Below are positions 47,865 through 57,195 of a stretch of DNA of 64,000 nt, in pieces. The notes below the pieces were generated by a model. The model made no database searches, was not told the DNA's origin, and saw only the letters and a program-made list of their open reading frames with translations. Position 1 is the stretch's first letter, and every line of letters starts with the position of its first letter. The position numbers were made by a program, and so were the translations under genes. This DNA is from Spirochaetaceae bacterium 4572_59 (GTDB lineage Bacteria; Spirochaetota; Spirochaetia; DSM-2461), in NCBI GenBank assembly GCA_002084805.1, contig NBMC01000003.1, forward strand, positions 62,001-126,000, read 5' to 3'.

Positions 47865-48284
47865 ATGAAATTATCTACAAAATCCCGCTATGCGCTTCGC
47901 TTAATGGTAAATCTGACCTTTGCCTCTAAGAAAGAGCCGGTTCAATTAAACGAAATTGCAAAAAGAGAAGAAGTCTCTGAAAAATATCTAAGCCAGATTG
48001 TAATTTTTCTAAGAGGAGCAGGTCTTATTCAGTCTGTCAGGGGAGCAAAAGGCGGTTATTTACTGAACAAAGCTCCCTCTCTCATTACGGTAAAAGATAT
48101 TGTGGAAGTCATGGAAGGTGGACTTAATATCGTAGACTGCCTGAATGAGGATAAATACTGCCAAAGATCAGAAAAATGTGTTACCAAACATGTTTGGGAT
48201 AAAGTCAGCCGGGCCATAAGTCAGACCCTTGAAGAAATCAGTCTGGAAGATCTGGCAAGCCAGGTTCAGGGAGAAATGATATGA
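47865..48284 (+). CDS. Rrf2-family regulator with an IscR-like cysteine triad
   Basis: The longer frame starts at 47790; the ATG at 47865 gives the standard Rrf2 N-terminus (MKLSTKSRYALRLMVNL) and has AAGGATA upstream; 139 residues. The winged helix is at about 1-70 (QLNEIAKREEVSEKYLSQIV; VRGAKGGYLL). Cys92, Cys99 and Cys105 are followed by His109. E. coli IscR uses Cys92, Cys98, Cys104 and His107 to hold a [2Fe-2S] cluster, so a cluster is likely here. It overlaps cysK by four bases (ATGA), pointing to control of cysteine synthesis by iron-sulfur or cysteine status. Confidence 0.88.
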   Translation: MKLSTKSRYALRLMVNLTFASKKEPVQLNEIAKREEVSEKYLSQIVIFLRGAGLIQSVRGAKGGYLLNKAPSLITVKDIVEVMEGGLNIVDCLNEDKYCQRSEKCVTKHVWDKVSRAISQTLEEISLEDLASQVQGEMI

Positions 48285-49201
48285 TTAGAAAAGTAGCAGA
48301 GAATATCACGGATCTGGTGGGAAACACCCCTTTGCTTAAGTTGAATAAAATCGCTGCTAATACAGAGATTCTGCTAAAGTTGGAGTTTTTCAATCCACTG
48401 GGCAGCGTGAAAGACCGGGTAGGGAAATCTATGATTGAAGCTGCAGAGAAAAGTGGTAAGCTTAATCCCGGAACCACTCTGATCGAACCAACCAGCGGAA
48501 ATACAGGAATTGCCCTGGCCTTTATCTGCGCCCAGCGTGGGTATAAACTGATTCTGACCATGCCTGAAACCATGAGTGAAGAGAGAAAGAAACTACTGAA
48601 AATATTTGGTGCTGAACTTGTCTTGACCCCCGGAAGAGAAGGAATGAACGGTTCCATAAAAAAAGCGGAAGACCTGGCAAAAAAGATTCCGAACGCTCTG
48701 ATCCTGCAGCAGTTTGAAAACCCTGCAAATCCTGAAGTACACAGGAAAACAACAGCCAGAGAAATATGGGATGCCGTAGATGGAAAAATCGATATTTTCG
48801 TGGCGGCAGTTGGAACAGGTGGAACCGTAACGGGAAACGGAGAAGCCTTAAAACAGCTTAACCCCGATCTTAAGGTATATGCGGTCGAACCTGAAGGATC
48901 TCCCGTTCTGTCCGGGGAGAAAGCGGGTCCCCATAATATACAGGGAATAGGAGCGGGATTTATCCCTGCGATCCTGAATACCGATATTTATGATGAAGTT
49001 ATAAAAATCCCGTCTTCAGAAGCGGGGGAAACAGCCAGAAGACTGGCGAGAACAGAAGGAATCCTTGTAGGCATTTCTACAGGAGCCAATGTCAGAGCGG
49101 CGGAAATTCTGTCACAGAGACCGGAGAATAATGGAAAAACCATTGTGACCATAGCTTGTGATACAGGCGAGCGCTACCTCAGTACCTGGCTTTTTAAATA
49201 G
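48281..49201 (+). CDS. cysK: Cysteine synthase (O-acetylserine sulfhydrylase)
   Basis: A 306-residue PLP enzyme of normal length. The PLP lysine is Lys44 (LGSVKDRVG), with the substrate loop TSGNTGIALA and the phosphate-binding GTGGTVTG. It combines O-acetylserine with sulfide to make cysteine, in the cytoplasm. It overlaps the Rrf2 regulator by four bases and is followed 14 bases later by metY. CysK versus CysM was chosen on overall pattern. Confidence 0.94.
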   Translation: MIRKVAENITDLVGNTPLLKLNKIAANTEILLKLEFFNPLGSVKDRVGKSMIEAAEKSGKLNPGTTLIEPTSGNTGIALAFICAQRGYKLILTMPETMSEERKKLLKIFGAELVLTPGREGMNGSIKKAEDLAKKIPNALILQQFENPANPEVHRKTTAREIWDAVDGKIDIFVAAVGTGGTVTGNGEALKQLNPDLKVYAVEPEGSPVLSGEKAGPHNIQGIGAGFIPAILNTDIYDEVIKIPSSEAGETARRLARTEGILVGISTGANVRAAEILSQRPENNGKTIVTIACDTGERYLSTWLFK

Positions 49202-49214
49202 GAGAGAAACAGAC

Positions 49215-50510
49215 ATGAATTTTAAAAAACTGGAAAATCCCGGATTTGAAACAATAGCGGTCCACGCGGGGCATTCAGGAGACAAAGAAACCGGTGCCAG
49301 GGGGGTCCCTCTGCACAGAAGCACGGCCTATCTGTTTAATTCAGCAGAACATGCCCAGAACCTGTTCGCTCTGAAAGAACCCGGAAATATCTATACCCGT
49401 ATGGGAAATCCCACTCAGGAAGTTCTTGAAGATAGAATGGCAGCCCTGGAAGGCGGTGCAGCCGCTCTTGCAGTTGCTTCGGGAACAAATGCCATCTTCT
49501 ATACCATGATCAATATTTGTTCCATGGGAGATGAAGTGGTATCCTCATCCAATCTTTACGGCGGAACCTATACCATGTTTGATGATCTGCTGCCGAAATT
49601 CGGAATTACCGTACGCTTTGGGGATACAAACAATCCGGAATCTTTCCGGAAACTGATTAATGAAAAAACCCGGGCTCTTTATATAGAAACCATAGGAAAT
49701 CCCTCTCTTGATGTGGCTGACATAGAGGCCTTTGCCAAACTGGCGAAAGAGTATGAAATACCCTTAGTGGTAGACTCAACCTTTACAACACCCTATCTAT
49801 TAAGACCCATTGAAATGGGAGCCCATATTGTGATCCACTCCCTGACAAAATGGATTGGTGGACATGGCACCGCCATTGGTGGAATCGTGATTGATTCGGG
49901 AACATTCAACTGGAAAAACCCAAAATTCAAACTCTACAATGAGGCTGATGGCGGATATCATGGTCTGCGTTTTGCCCATGATCTGGGGAATCTCAATCCC
50001 CTTGCTTTTATCTTAAGGATGAGAACGGTGCCTCTGCGGAACCTGGGAGGATGTATCTCTCCAGATAACTGCTGGATGTTTCTACAAGGTCTCGAAACCC
50101 TGGCACTCAGAATGGAACGGCATACTGAAAATGCCCTGGCTGTTGCAAAATTCCTCAAAAACCATCCCGCTGTAAGCTGGGTCCGCTATCCCGGCATGGA
50201 GGAGGACGCCGCCTATAAAAAAGCGTCAAAATACCTCCCCAGGGGAGCTGGAGGAATGGTTGTATTCGGAGTAAAAGGTGGCAGAGAGGCTGGACAGCGT
50301 TTTATAGACAAGCTTCAGCTCTTTTCTCATGTAGCCAATGTGGGTGATGCTAAGAGTCTGGCAATTCATCCTGCATCAACAACCCACTCACAAATGACTG
50401 ATGAAGCCCTTTGTGCGGGTGGAATATCTCCGGAAATGATACGTCTTTCCATCGGGATAGAGAGTATAGAAGATATTAGAAACGACCTGAATCAAGCCTT
50501 GAAATCCTGA
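49215..50510 (+). CDS. metY: O-acetylhomoserine sulfhydrylase
   Basis: An upstream in-frame start at 49158 lies inside cysK; GGAGAG before the ATG at 49215 decides for the latter; 431 residues. The PLP lysine is Lys212 ([16 protein letters not shown]). Length and the motifs [17 protein letters not shown] and [18 protein letters not shown] fit MetY rather than cystathionine lyases. It makes homocysteine from O-acetylhomoserine and sulfide. Together with cysK it forms a sulfide-assimilation unit behind the Rrf2 regulator. Confidence 0.92.
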   Translation: MNFKKLENPGFETIAVHAGHSGDKETGARGVPLHRSTAYLFNSAEHAQNLFALKEPGNIYTRMGNPTQEVLEDRMAALEGGAAALAVASGTNAIFYTMINICSMGDEVVSSSNLYGGTYTMFDDLLPKFGITVRFGDTNNPESFRKLINEKTRALYIETIGNPSLDVADIEAFAKLAKEYEIPLVVDSTFTTPYLLRPIEMGAHIVIHSLTKWIGGHGTAIGGIVIDSGTFNWKNPKFKLYNEADGGYHGLRFAHDLGNLNPLAFILRMRTVPLRNLGGCISPDNCWMFLQGLETLALRMERHTENALAVAKFLKNHPAVSWVRYPGMEEDAAYKKASKYLPRGAGGMVVFGVKGGREAGQRFIDKLQLFSHVANVGDAKSLAIHPASTTHSQMTDEALCAGGISPEMIRLSIGIESIEDIRNDLNQALKS

Positions 50511-50528
50511 GATATTCTCAAAACATAA

Positions 50529-50579
50529 AAAAGTTGCTCCCACAAGGGGTAGCTTTTTTTTGTGCGGGAGCTTTTTTTT
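50529..50579 (+). terminator. Terminator after metY with alternative hairpins
   Basis: The segment contains GCTCCC (50536-50541), GGGGTAGC (50546-50553) followed by eight T residues, and GGGAGC followed by a second run of eight T residues. The first element can pair with either of the other two, giving two overlapping intrinsic terminators. Either way the end of the Rrf2-cysK-metY transcript is well marked. Confidence 0.75.
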
Positions 50580-50653
50580 GTAAAGAAATCAGCTCCCAAA
50601 ATTTTAGAAAATGCATTATAATAATTCACAATTACAAATGATTCGGAGAAAGG

Positions 50654-52381
50654 ATGAACAAGGATAATCAAACAGGCCCAGATGCCTCACCCGCCTTTTT
50701 TAATCTGGATACTCATACACGTGAAGAAATGCTCTCTCAGATTGGAGGTTTTACTCAAATTCAGTATCAGATATTCCACAACATCTGTGATTTTCAGGAG
50801 CCTGCTCTGGATTACAACAAGTATGTTTTGAAAACCCAGAAACCCGCTTTGATTGCCAACAATCAGCTGGAACTGCTGATGAATAAGATACAGGAGGCCC
50901 ATATGGGCCTACTCCAGTATAGACTTTCGGGAGAGGAACTAAAGCCCCACCGAATAATTCTGACGGATAAGGACTCCCTTTATTTTTACTATTATATCTG
51001 TGAAGAGGCACTATACAGAAATGTAGATGAAAACGGCCATCCTTTTATTACCATGAAGACCCTGGATAAGTATGGCCTCACCCTCCCAGGTAAATATGTA
51101 ACTCCACTGGAAGCTAAAGAACTGAGCCCCGAATTTCATAAAAAGATGATTCCCCAAAGAACGATTTTTGGGATTACAAGGAGAAACCGCTCCCCCATCC
51201 TGATTCCTTCAGGAATGCTGGATGAGTATATATACTTTCTGATTCAAAATCTAATACGGGAATCTGAAAGTATGACTATCCTGGAGAATGTCTCCCGCCT
51301 GTCAGGAATTAAAATCAGCGAACTGCAGAAGAAGATGACCAGCAGGGATCCCTCTTTCTGGATGACCACGACCAAGAGCCTCATGGATCATAAGGAAGAC
51401 TTGAAGATACGGATAAAAGGAATTTCCCCCTTGATATTCACCTCGGCTCATCTGCTCTATGCCTACTTCTCCAACAGTCTTTCAGAGTTAAAGGAGAAAC
51501 AGCAGGAAAAGACAGATAGACAAAATGCCCAGTTGGAAATTGTAGCCGGAATGAGGGAAAAGGGGGTTCACTGGACAGGGGTAAAACTGCTGGAAAGTGA
51601 ACTGACTGAGCTGGAAAAGAAATGGCCAGGTTTCCGTGATGAGTTCAAGGATGCCGTTCTAAAACGTCAGGAGGGCGGCGATCAACCTAATCTGATACTG
51701 CTTAACGGACAGCTTATTCATAAGGATTACCTTTTTCCGTTTTTTAAAAAAGAACTGACACATATTGGCCACGACCTTCAAACCCTCTACCGGGATATGA
51801 TGGCCGATCTGCTCCGGAACAGTCATTCTGCTAAGTACTCTCAATTTTACAGCAAAAACAATTTTAGGGCCGATATTATGAACCAGATCCGGAATAAGTC
51901 TCCTCAGCTAAAAGAGTTGCTCCAGAAACCAGGCATGATGGCCAGTATCAGTTACTACTACTTCAAAGAACTGAAGGGGATCAAACGGAACGAAACGATA
52001 CGGGATTCTCTGAATTTTTACTTTAAAACCGATCTTAAACAGTATCAGAATATCGATGATATATTACAGCTCAGCCTGATTAACCTGTTTGATAGAGCCT
52101 TTGATAATCTAAGCTGGTGGAATAAATTCATTATCAGAATAACAGGAAAATATGATAGTTACACAGCGGCATTCTCCACGGCTCCCTCCATTGCAAGGCT
52201 GGCAAACTCACGGACAAAGGCGACCATGAACACAGCGATCCCCGCGTCCAATGATGAAGTTCAACGCTCATACCGATCCAAACGTAGACCTGTTTCCTCG
52301 GGAAAAAAGGAGATTCATACGGTCAGAGAGAAAAGAAAAGCCTGGGCAGAATTCACCGATGCCGTAAACAAGAAGAAATAA
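50654..52381 (+). CDS. Large protein of unknown function (575 aa)
   Basis: A soluble, mainly helical protein without signal peptide or membrane helix. It is rich in Lys, Leu and Tyr, with one likely coiled-coil stretch at about 280-300 (SELKEKQQEKTDRQNAQLE) and a very basic C-terminal tail (RSYRSKRRPVSSGKKE) that could bind nucleic acid or membrane lipids. No known domain is recognised. A TATAAT lies at 50617-50622. It stands between two terminated or separately regulated operons and is probably transcribed alone. Confidence 0.75.
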   Translation: MNKDNQTGPDASPAFFNLDTHTREEMLSQIGGFTQIQYQIFHNICDFQEPALDYNKYVLKTQKPALIANNQLELLMNKIQEAHMGLLQYRLSGEELKPHRIILTDKDSLYFYYYICEEALYRNVDENGHPFITMKTLDKYGLTLPGKYVTPLEAKELSPEFHKKMIPQRTIFGITRRNRSPILIPSGMLDEYIYFLIQNLIRESESMTILENVSRLSGIKISELQKKMTSRDPSFWMTTTKSLMDHKEDLKIRIKGISPLIFTSAHLLYAYFSNSLSELKEKQQEKTDRQNAQLEIVAGMREKGVHWTGVKLLESELTELEKKWPGFRDEFKDAVLKRQEGGDQPNLILLNGQLIHKDYLFPFFKKELTHIGHDLQTLYRDMMADLLRNSHSAKYSQFYSKNNFRADIMNQIRNKSPQLKELLQKPGMMASISYYYFKELKGIKRNETIRDSLNFYFKTDLKQYQNIDDILQLSLINLFDRAFDNLSWWNKFIIRITGKYDSYTAAFSTAPSIARLANSRTKATMNTAIPASNDEVQRSYRSKRRPVSSGKKEIHTVREKRKAWAEFTDAVNKKK

Positions 52382-52390
52382 ACCCTTGAC

Positions 52391-52419
52391 TTGACCAGAT
52401 AATACCAGAAGGATATGCT
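52391..52419 (+). promoter_or_regulatory. Promoter of the TPP-regulated thi operon
   Basis: TTGACC (52391-52396) and TATGCT (52414-52419) with a 17-base spacer lie directly in front of the riboswitch, so transcription should begin at about 52426. Confidence 0.7.
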
Positions 52420-52424
52420 GACAA

Positions 52425-52512
52425 CGTCTCTGGGGGTGGTTCTTATCATAAGAACCTGAGATTATACCCTTTGAACCTGATCCGGGTAATGCCGGCGAAG
52501 GGAATCGGCCAT
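52425..52512 (+). ncRNA. TPP riboswitch (THI element)
   Basis: The conserved core is easy to read: GGGGGTGG, then CTGAGA, then ACCC, then GAACCTGATCCGGGTAATGCCGGCG, with the closing AGGGAA. These are the P2-P5 signatures of thiamine-pyrophosphate riboswitches. It lies in the leader of the thiB-P-Q genes. Binding of TPP should lower their expression. A separate hairpin beside the thiB ribosome-binding site (52548-52572) suggests translational control. Confidence 0.96.
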
Positions 52513-52547
52513 ATCTCTACCTTTCCCAGTAATTAATAAATTCAAAG

Positions 52548-52572
52548 CTGTATGTGCCAGAGATACATACAG
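52548..52572 (+). promoter_or_regulatory. Hairpin beside the thiB ribosome-binding site (possible riboswitch expression platform)
   Basis: CTGTATGT (52548-52555) pairs perfectly with ACATACAG (52565-52572) around a nine-base loop. The loop contains CCAGA, complementary to TCTGG just after the stem and just before the GGAGAGG site. There is no T-run, so it does not look like a terminator. It could switch between freeing and masking the start region of thiB. Confidence 0.45.
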
Positions 52573-52586
52573 TCTGGAGAGGAATC

Positions 52587-53618
52587 ATGAAAAAATATCT
52601 ATTATTACTTTTGATGCTGACATCAGTATCTTCACTCTTTGCAGGCGGTCAGAAAGAGATCTCCGTAGTCACAGACAATTCGAAACAGCTGAACATCTAT
52701 TGCTATGACTCTTTCGCCTCAGAATGGGGTCCCGGTCCCACTCTGGTAGCAGATTTCACCGAAAAAACCGGTATTGAAGTAAAACTGATTGCACCCGGCG
52801 ATGCTGTTACTATTCTCAGCAAGGTTATCATGGAAAAAAAGAATCCCCGTGGGGATCTTCTGATCGGACCGGACAATAACCTCCTGGACCGCACCTTGGC
52901 GGAAGATATTCTGGTTCCCTATGATGCCCCGGCCCTGGCAGATATTCCCGCAGAGCTTAAATTCGATGAGACCAACCATCTTCTTCCTTTTGACTGGGGT
53001 TACTTTGCCATCTGTTACGACTCCGAACAGATCGAGAATCCCCCGAGCTCTCTGGAAGACCTGACCAAAGCTGAATATACCAAATCTCTTGTTCTTATGG
53101 ATCCCCGGACATCCAGTCCCGGAATGGGATTTCTCCTCTGGACAAGAGCCGTATATGGAGATGATTACCTGGATTACTGGAAAAGACTAAAGGGTTCTGT
53201 CCTGTCTGTAACAGAAAGCTGGAGCAATGGATACGGCCTGTTTACCAGTGGAGAAGCCCCACTGGTTCTTAGTTACTCGACCTCTCCTGTCTACCATAAG
53301 ATGTGGGAAGAAACTGAAAGATATAAGGCGCTTGCTTTTGAAGAAGGAAACTACCTGCAGATTGAGGGAGTGGGAATTATCAAAGGTGCAGCCAATCCAG
53401 AAGCTGCCAGAAAGTTCCTGGATTATATGCTCTCTCCTGAAGGACAGGAAGTTATTGCCACAAGCAATATCATGATGCCAGTCAACCCGTATACGAATCT
53501 GCCAGAGGCCTTTAATATGGCTTTTATCTCAGAGAATCCCCTACTTCTCGATAAAGAGGATATAGGAGAAAACCAAATGTCCTGGGTTCAGAACTGGGTT
53601 GAAGAATCCGGATTATAG
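52587..53618 (+). CDS. thiB: Thiamine ABC transporter, substrate-binding protein
   Basis: The ATG at 52587 has GGAGAGG upstream and begins a normal signal peptide (SVSSLFAGGQKE); the earlier in-frame start at 52554 is rejected. The protein has 343 residues. Motifs such as LNIYCYDSFASEWGPG, VLSYSTSPVY and EGVGIIKGAANPEAARKFLDYMLS fit the ThiB group. It captures thiamine or its phosphates in the periplasm. No lipobox cysteine is present. It is downstream of a TPP riboswitch, which supports the substrate. Confidence 0.9.
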   Translation: MKKYLLLLLMLTSVSSLFAGGQKEISVVTDNSKQLNIYCYDSFASEWGPGPTLVADFTEKTGIEVKLIAPGDAVTILSKVIMEKKNPRGDLLIGPDNNLLDRTLAEDILVPYDAPALADIPAELKFDETNHLLPFDWGYFAICYDSEQIENPPSSLEDLTKAEYTKSLVLMDPRTSSPGMGFLLWTRAVYGDDYLDYWKRLKGSVLSVTESWSNGYGLFTSGEAPLVLSYSTSPVYHKMWEETERYKALAFEEGNYLQIEGVGIIKGAANPEAARKFLDYMLSPEGQEVIATSNIMMPVNPYTNLPEAFNMAFISENPLLLDKEDIGENQMSWVQNWVEESGL

Positions 53619-53634
53619 GAAAACTGAACTGAAA

Positions 53635-55311
53635 ATGAAATCATCCACCGGCCTGAAACGGGGAGAGCTACGGCTACTCCCTGTTGTGATCTTCCTGTTT
53701 CTGACCTTTTATCTCCCCGTTGCCATACTGCTTATGAGGGGACTCAGGGCCGATGGAAACTGGACCTTTCAATGGCTCAGAGAGTTGTTTGGATCGGGAT
53801 ACTACCGGCGGGTATTTCTCTTTACCTTTTATCAAGCTCTACTCAGTACCATTTTATCGCTGATAGCGGGACTCCCGGGAGGCTGGCTTTTTTCCCATGT
53901 GGATTTTCCGGGAAAGAGAGTGGCAAAAGCGTTAACAACTATTCCTTTCATCCTCCCGTCCATCCTTGTAGTTCTGGGATTTATCCTATTCTGGGGTCGT
54001 CAGGGAGTAGTAAACCGGGTGCTGGCCGGCTTGATGAATAAAGAGGCTCCCATTGTGGATGTACTCTACTCTTTTAAAGCAATTCTACTGGCTCATGTTT
54101 TTTACAACTTTCCCATTGCCCTCCGTCTTATCGCAGCCTGGTGGGAGGGGTTTCCTGAAAATCAGGTAGAAGCCGCCCGAACACTGGGTGCTTCCCGGCT
54201 TAAGATTTTCCTGACGGTAACCCTTCCGCAGCTCCTCCCGGGCCTGCTCAGTGCAGCCTCCCTTATTTTTCTCTACTGTTTTATGAGCTTTGCTGTCATC
54301 CTGGTACTGGGAGGTGGCCCCCGTTTTTCCACCATGGAGGTTGAAGTATACCGTTTGATCAAATACTCCCTGGACTTCGGCAGGGGTGCTGCTCTCGCTC
54401 TGACAGAGACAGTAGCCACTCTCTTCCTGACCTTTTTTTATATCCGTAAAGAACAGAAAAACGTATACACCAACTCGGTCTTCCGTAAAAAAACAGCGTG
54501 GAGAGATCTGGAACCATCACAGAAAGCAGGAGCCCTGCTCTATATAGGATTAGTGCTACTGGTTATTCTGGGCCCTATTTTAACAGTTATGGTGCAATCT
54601 TTTCTGACCAGGCCAAGCCGCACAGCTACGGCCATATGGTCTCTCAGATGGTATAGAGAGATGCTCTCTCCTCCCGGAGGAGTCTCCGGGACTGCAATAC
54701 TGGCAGAGGCTGTACGGAATAGTCTGGGCATTGCCACGACCACCCTGATATTGACACTTATTATAGGAGCTTACACATCCTGGGTTCTTTCCCGACATAA
54801 ACTTAAATACCCCGGACTAAGCGAGTCTCTGATTATGATGCCCATGGGAGTGTCTTCTGTGGTACTGGGAATCGGATACCTCTGGCTTATGCGTAATGGA
54901 ACTTTCGGAAATATACATCCTGTATTCAGTATCATCTGTGCTCATACAGTTATAGCCCTCCCCTTTGTGCTGCGGAGCCTGACTCCAGCCATGAGGAGAA
55001 TCAGGCTGGATCTACTCGATGCTGCGAAACTGATGGGTGCGGGAGGATTCAAGCGTTTTATAAGCATAGAACTACCACTGATTCGTCCTGGACTCATATC
55101 AGGAGGCGCCTTCGCTTTTGCCATATCCCTGGGAGAGATCAATGCCACTCTGATTTTATCCGATGCGGGAATAACAACCATTCCCATTGCTATACTCAGA
55201 CTGATCGGAACTTATAAGTTTTTCAGTGCCTGTGCGCTTGGAACGATACTGATACTGATATGTCTTCTGGCTTTTACCCTGATTGACGCCTTTGACGGAT
55301 GGGAGAACTGA
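53635..55311 (+). CDS. thiP: Thiamine ABC transporter, fused double permease
   Basis: The ATG at 53635 is chosen over a TTG at 53599 that would overlap thiB; 558 residues. There are about twelve membrane segments and two EAA loops (QVEAARTLGASRLKIFLTV and LLDAAKLMGAGGFKRFISI), so two permease halves are fused, as usual for ThiP. It forms the inner-membrane channel for thiamine uptake with ThiB and ThiQ. Confidence 0.9.
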   Translation: MKSSTGLKRGELRLLPVVIFLFLTFYLPVAILLMRGLRADGNWTFQWLRELFGSGYYRRVFLFTFYQALLSTILSLIAGLPGGWLFSHVDFPGKRVAKALTTIPFILPSILVVLGFILFWGRQGVVNRVLAGLMNKEAPIVDVLYSFKAILLAHVFYNFPIALRLIAAWWEGFPENQVEAARTLGASRLKIFLTVTLPQLLPGLLSAASLIFLYCFMSFAVILVLGGGPRFSTMEVEVYRLIKYSLDFGRGAALALTETVATLFLTFFYIRKEQKNVYTNSVFRKKTAWRDLEPSQKAGALLYIGLVLLVILGPILTVMVQSFLTRPSRTATAIWSLRWYREMLSPPGGVSGTAILAEAVRNSLGIATTTLILTLIIGAYTSWVLSRHKLKYPGLSESLIMMPMGVSSVVLGIGYLWLMRNGTFGNIHPVFSIICAHTVIALPFVLRSLTPAMRRIRLDLLDAAKLMGAGGFKRFISIELPLIRPGLISGGAFAFAISLGEINATLILSDAGITTIPIAILRLIGTYKFFSACALGTILILICLLAFTLIDAFDGWEN

Positions 55312-55312
55312 T

Positions 55313-56365
55313 ATGCACCTTAAAATTCATAATGTATCTATAACACTGGATGATTTCCACCTGGAAGCGGATCTGGATCTGCCTTCAGGAGAACTGATAA
55401 CCCTCCTCGGTCCCAGCGGCTGTGGAAAAACTACCCTACTACGCATCATTGCAGGTCTGTATTATCCCGATGAAGGAACGGTATATCTGGGAGAGAGAGA
55501 CATTACAAGACTGGACTCACGGTTCAGAAAAATCGGAATGGTTTTCCAGGACTTTGCCCTATTTCCCCATATGACTGTACTGAAAAATATTTGCTACGGA
55601 ATGTCAGAAAAGGGAGATGAGGCCAAAAAAAAGGCTTTTGAACTTCTGGAAATGGTCCATCTTTCAGGTTTTGAAAAAAGAAAACCCGATGAACTCTCGG
55701 GCGGGGAACAGCAACGGGTTGCCCTGGCCAGAGCTCTGGCCTCCTCACCGGAACTACTTCTACTTGATGAACCCCTCAGTGCTCTTGATGCCAAACTCCG
55801 CCGTACCTTAAGAAGACAGATCAGGGAGATTCAACAGAAAACAAAAATCACAGCCATCTATGTGACTCACGATCAGGAGGAGGCCATGGCTATATCCGAC
55901 CGGATCGTCCTGATGGATAGGGGAAGTATCAGCCAGACAGGAAAGCCCGAGACCCTCTATTCCAGACCGGAAAACAGTTTTGCCGGAGGATTCATAGGTA
56001 CGGCCAACATGATCCGGATCAAGGGACAGATATTCAGCAGGGAAATGGGCTGTTCTTTCGAAACAAAAATAGGAACAATTACCCTCCCCGCTCCTATTCC
56101 CTGCACTAATAAAAAGAACTCGAAAGGAGGGAAGAGATACCTTTACTTCAGACCGGAAGATTGCATGATTTCATCCCATCCGGATAAGAGAAGTATTTCC
56201 GGAACAGGAGAACTTCTCTACAAAGAGTTCGGCGGTGATTTTCAGTACCTGGAAGTAAAATCAGAAGACGGAATTATCCGGCTGAAGTGTAAACCCGAAG
56301 GAGAATTCCATACGGGCGATATGATCAGTTGGTCTGTACAGCCTGAAAACTGTCTGATTATTTAA
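55313..56365 (+). CDS. thiQ: Thiamine ABC transporter, ATPase
   Basis: The start at 55313 has GGGAG upstream; 350 residues. Walker A (LGPSGCGKTT), signature (LSGGEQQRVALARALA), Walker B (LLLLDEPLSALD) and the H-loop (IYVTHDQEEAM) are all intact. It powers thiamine import. At 350 residues it is longer than the short ThiQ of E. coli and carries an added C-terminal TOBE-like region (LYFRPEDCMIS...), as in PotA/FbpC-type ATPases. Substrate is assigned from the riboswitch and neighbours. Its stop overlaps that of the remnant on the other strand. Confidence 0.88.
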   Translation: MHLKIHNVSITLDDFHLEADLDLPSGELITLLGPSGCGKTTLLRIIAGLYYPDEGTVYLGERDITRLDSRFRKIGMVFQDFALFPHMTVLKNICYGMSEKGDEAKKKAFELLEMVHLSGFEKRKPDELSGGEQQRVALARALASSPELLLLDEPLSALDAKLRRTLRRQIREIQQKTKITAIYVTHDQEEAMAISDRIVLMDRGSISQTGKPETLYSRPENSFAGGFIGTANMIRIKGQIFSREMGCSFETKIGTITLPAPIPCTNKKNSKGGKRYLYFRPEDCMISSHPDKRSISGTGELLYKEFGGDFQYLEVKSEDGIIRLKCKPEGEFHTGDMISWSVQPENCLII

Positions 56366-56607
56366 ACAGTAAAAGATCCGACATAGGCAGTCAGTGTTAC
56401 CATTCCCAGAGAACCGAAGACACTAGCACCCTGTTTTCCGAACACAGCCGCTATCAGGGCGAAAACTCCGATAGGAGCATATTCCAGGATCCATTTAACA
56501 ATGACATACAGAACTTCCACGGCAGCATCAAAAACATTAATTCGCATCAGCAGATTGGCATTAAAATACCAGCTGAATAACCCTTTTTTCTTGGTTGAAT
56601 CACTCAC
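56362..56607 (-). pseudogene. Remnant of a dicarboxylate/amino-acid:cation symporter (DAACS family)
   Basis: An 81-residue frame with an intact AGGAGG site and GTG start. Its first 23 residues look like the N-terminus of a GltP/DctA-type symporter (FSWYFNANLLMRI). They then jump straight to a mid-protein motif (KWILEYAPIGVFALIAAVFG) that normally lies about 150-200 residues further on. The frame stops after GSFTV, next to the thiQ stop. So the gene has an internal deletion and has lost its C-terminal half. A real 81-residue transporter of this family is not plausible. Confidence 0.75.
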
Positions 56608-56724
56608 TATATCAATCCTCCTACCTCAATTTTTTAGATTTTACAAAGATGTAAATCCTAAAAGGCGTTTGGATAATAATAGAGGCCCTGTTCCTTTATC
56701 ACTAGTTAGGATTCCTTAACATAA

Positions 56725-57195
56725 CTATTTATTCTGTAAGCGGGAAGCTCCCAATTCAACGGCATCAACAATTTTCTGATACCCCGTACAACGACAGAGG
56801 TTCCCTCTCATAGCCTTACGGATCTCCTCCCGTGAAGGATTTGAATTACGGCTCAAAAGGTCCATGGACTGCATAATCATCCCGGGAGTGCAGAAACCGC
56901 ACTGCACCGCTCCCGCGTCGATAAAGGCCTGCTGCATGGGATGAAGGCTACCATCGTTATTTTTAATACCTTCGATTGTCAAAACACTCTTCCCGATGAC
57001 TTTTTTCATGCTTGTCCGGCAGGAGCGAACCGCTTTTCCATCCAGCAGAACCGTGCAAGCTCCGCAGGTACCCTCACCGCAGCCATTCTTTGCACCAATA
57101 AGGTTCAGCTCTTCTCTGAGATAATCCAACAGAGTAAGTTCTTCCTGTTCTGAGGAGAGTGTATATTTTTTTTCATTAACTGTAATTTCTGACAT
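56725..57195 (-). CDS. Xanthine dehydrogenase-family iron-sulfur subunit
   Basis: A 156-residue protein with two [2Fe-2S] clusters. The plant-ferredoxin-type cluster is NGCGEGTCGACTVLLDG ... RSC, and the second is CGFCTPGM ... GNLCRCTGYQKI. Both are complete. It passes electrons away from the molybdenum subunit encoded just upstream, with which it overlaps by one base. It belongs to the XdhC/CoxS/PaoA group. The specific substrate of the enzyme cannot be read from this subunit. Confidence 0.93.
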   Translation of the reverse strand: MSEITVNEKKYTLSSEQEELTLLDYLREELNLIGAKNGCGEGTCGACTVLLDGKAVRSCRTSMKKVIGKSVLTIEGIKNNDGSLHPMQQAFIDAGAVQCGFCTPGMIMQSMDLLSRNSNPSREEIRKAMRGNLCRCTGYQKIVDAVELGASRLQNK

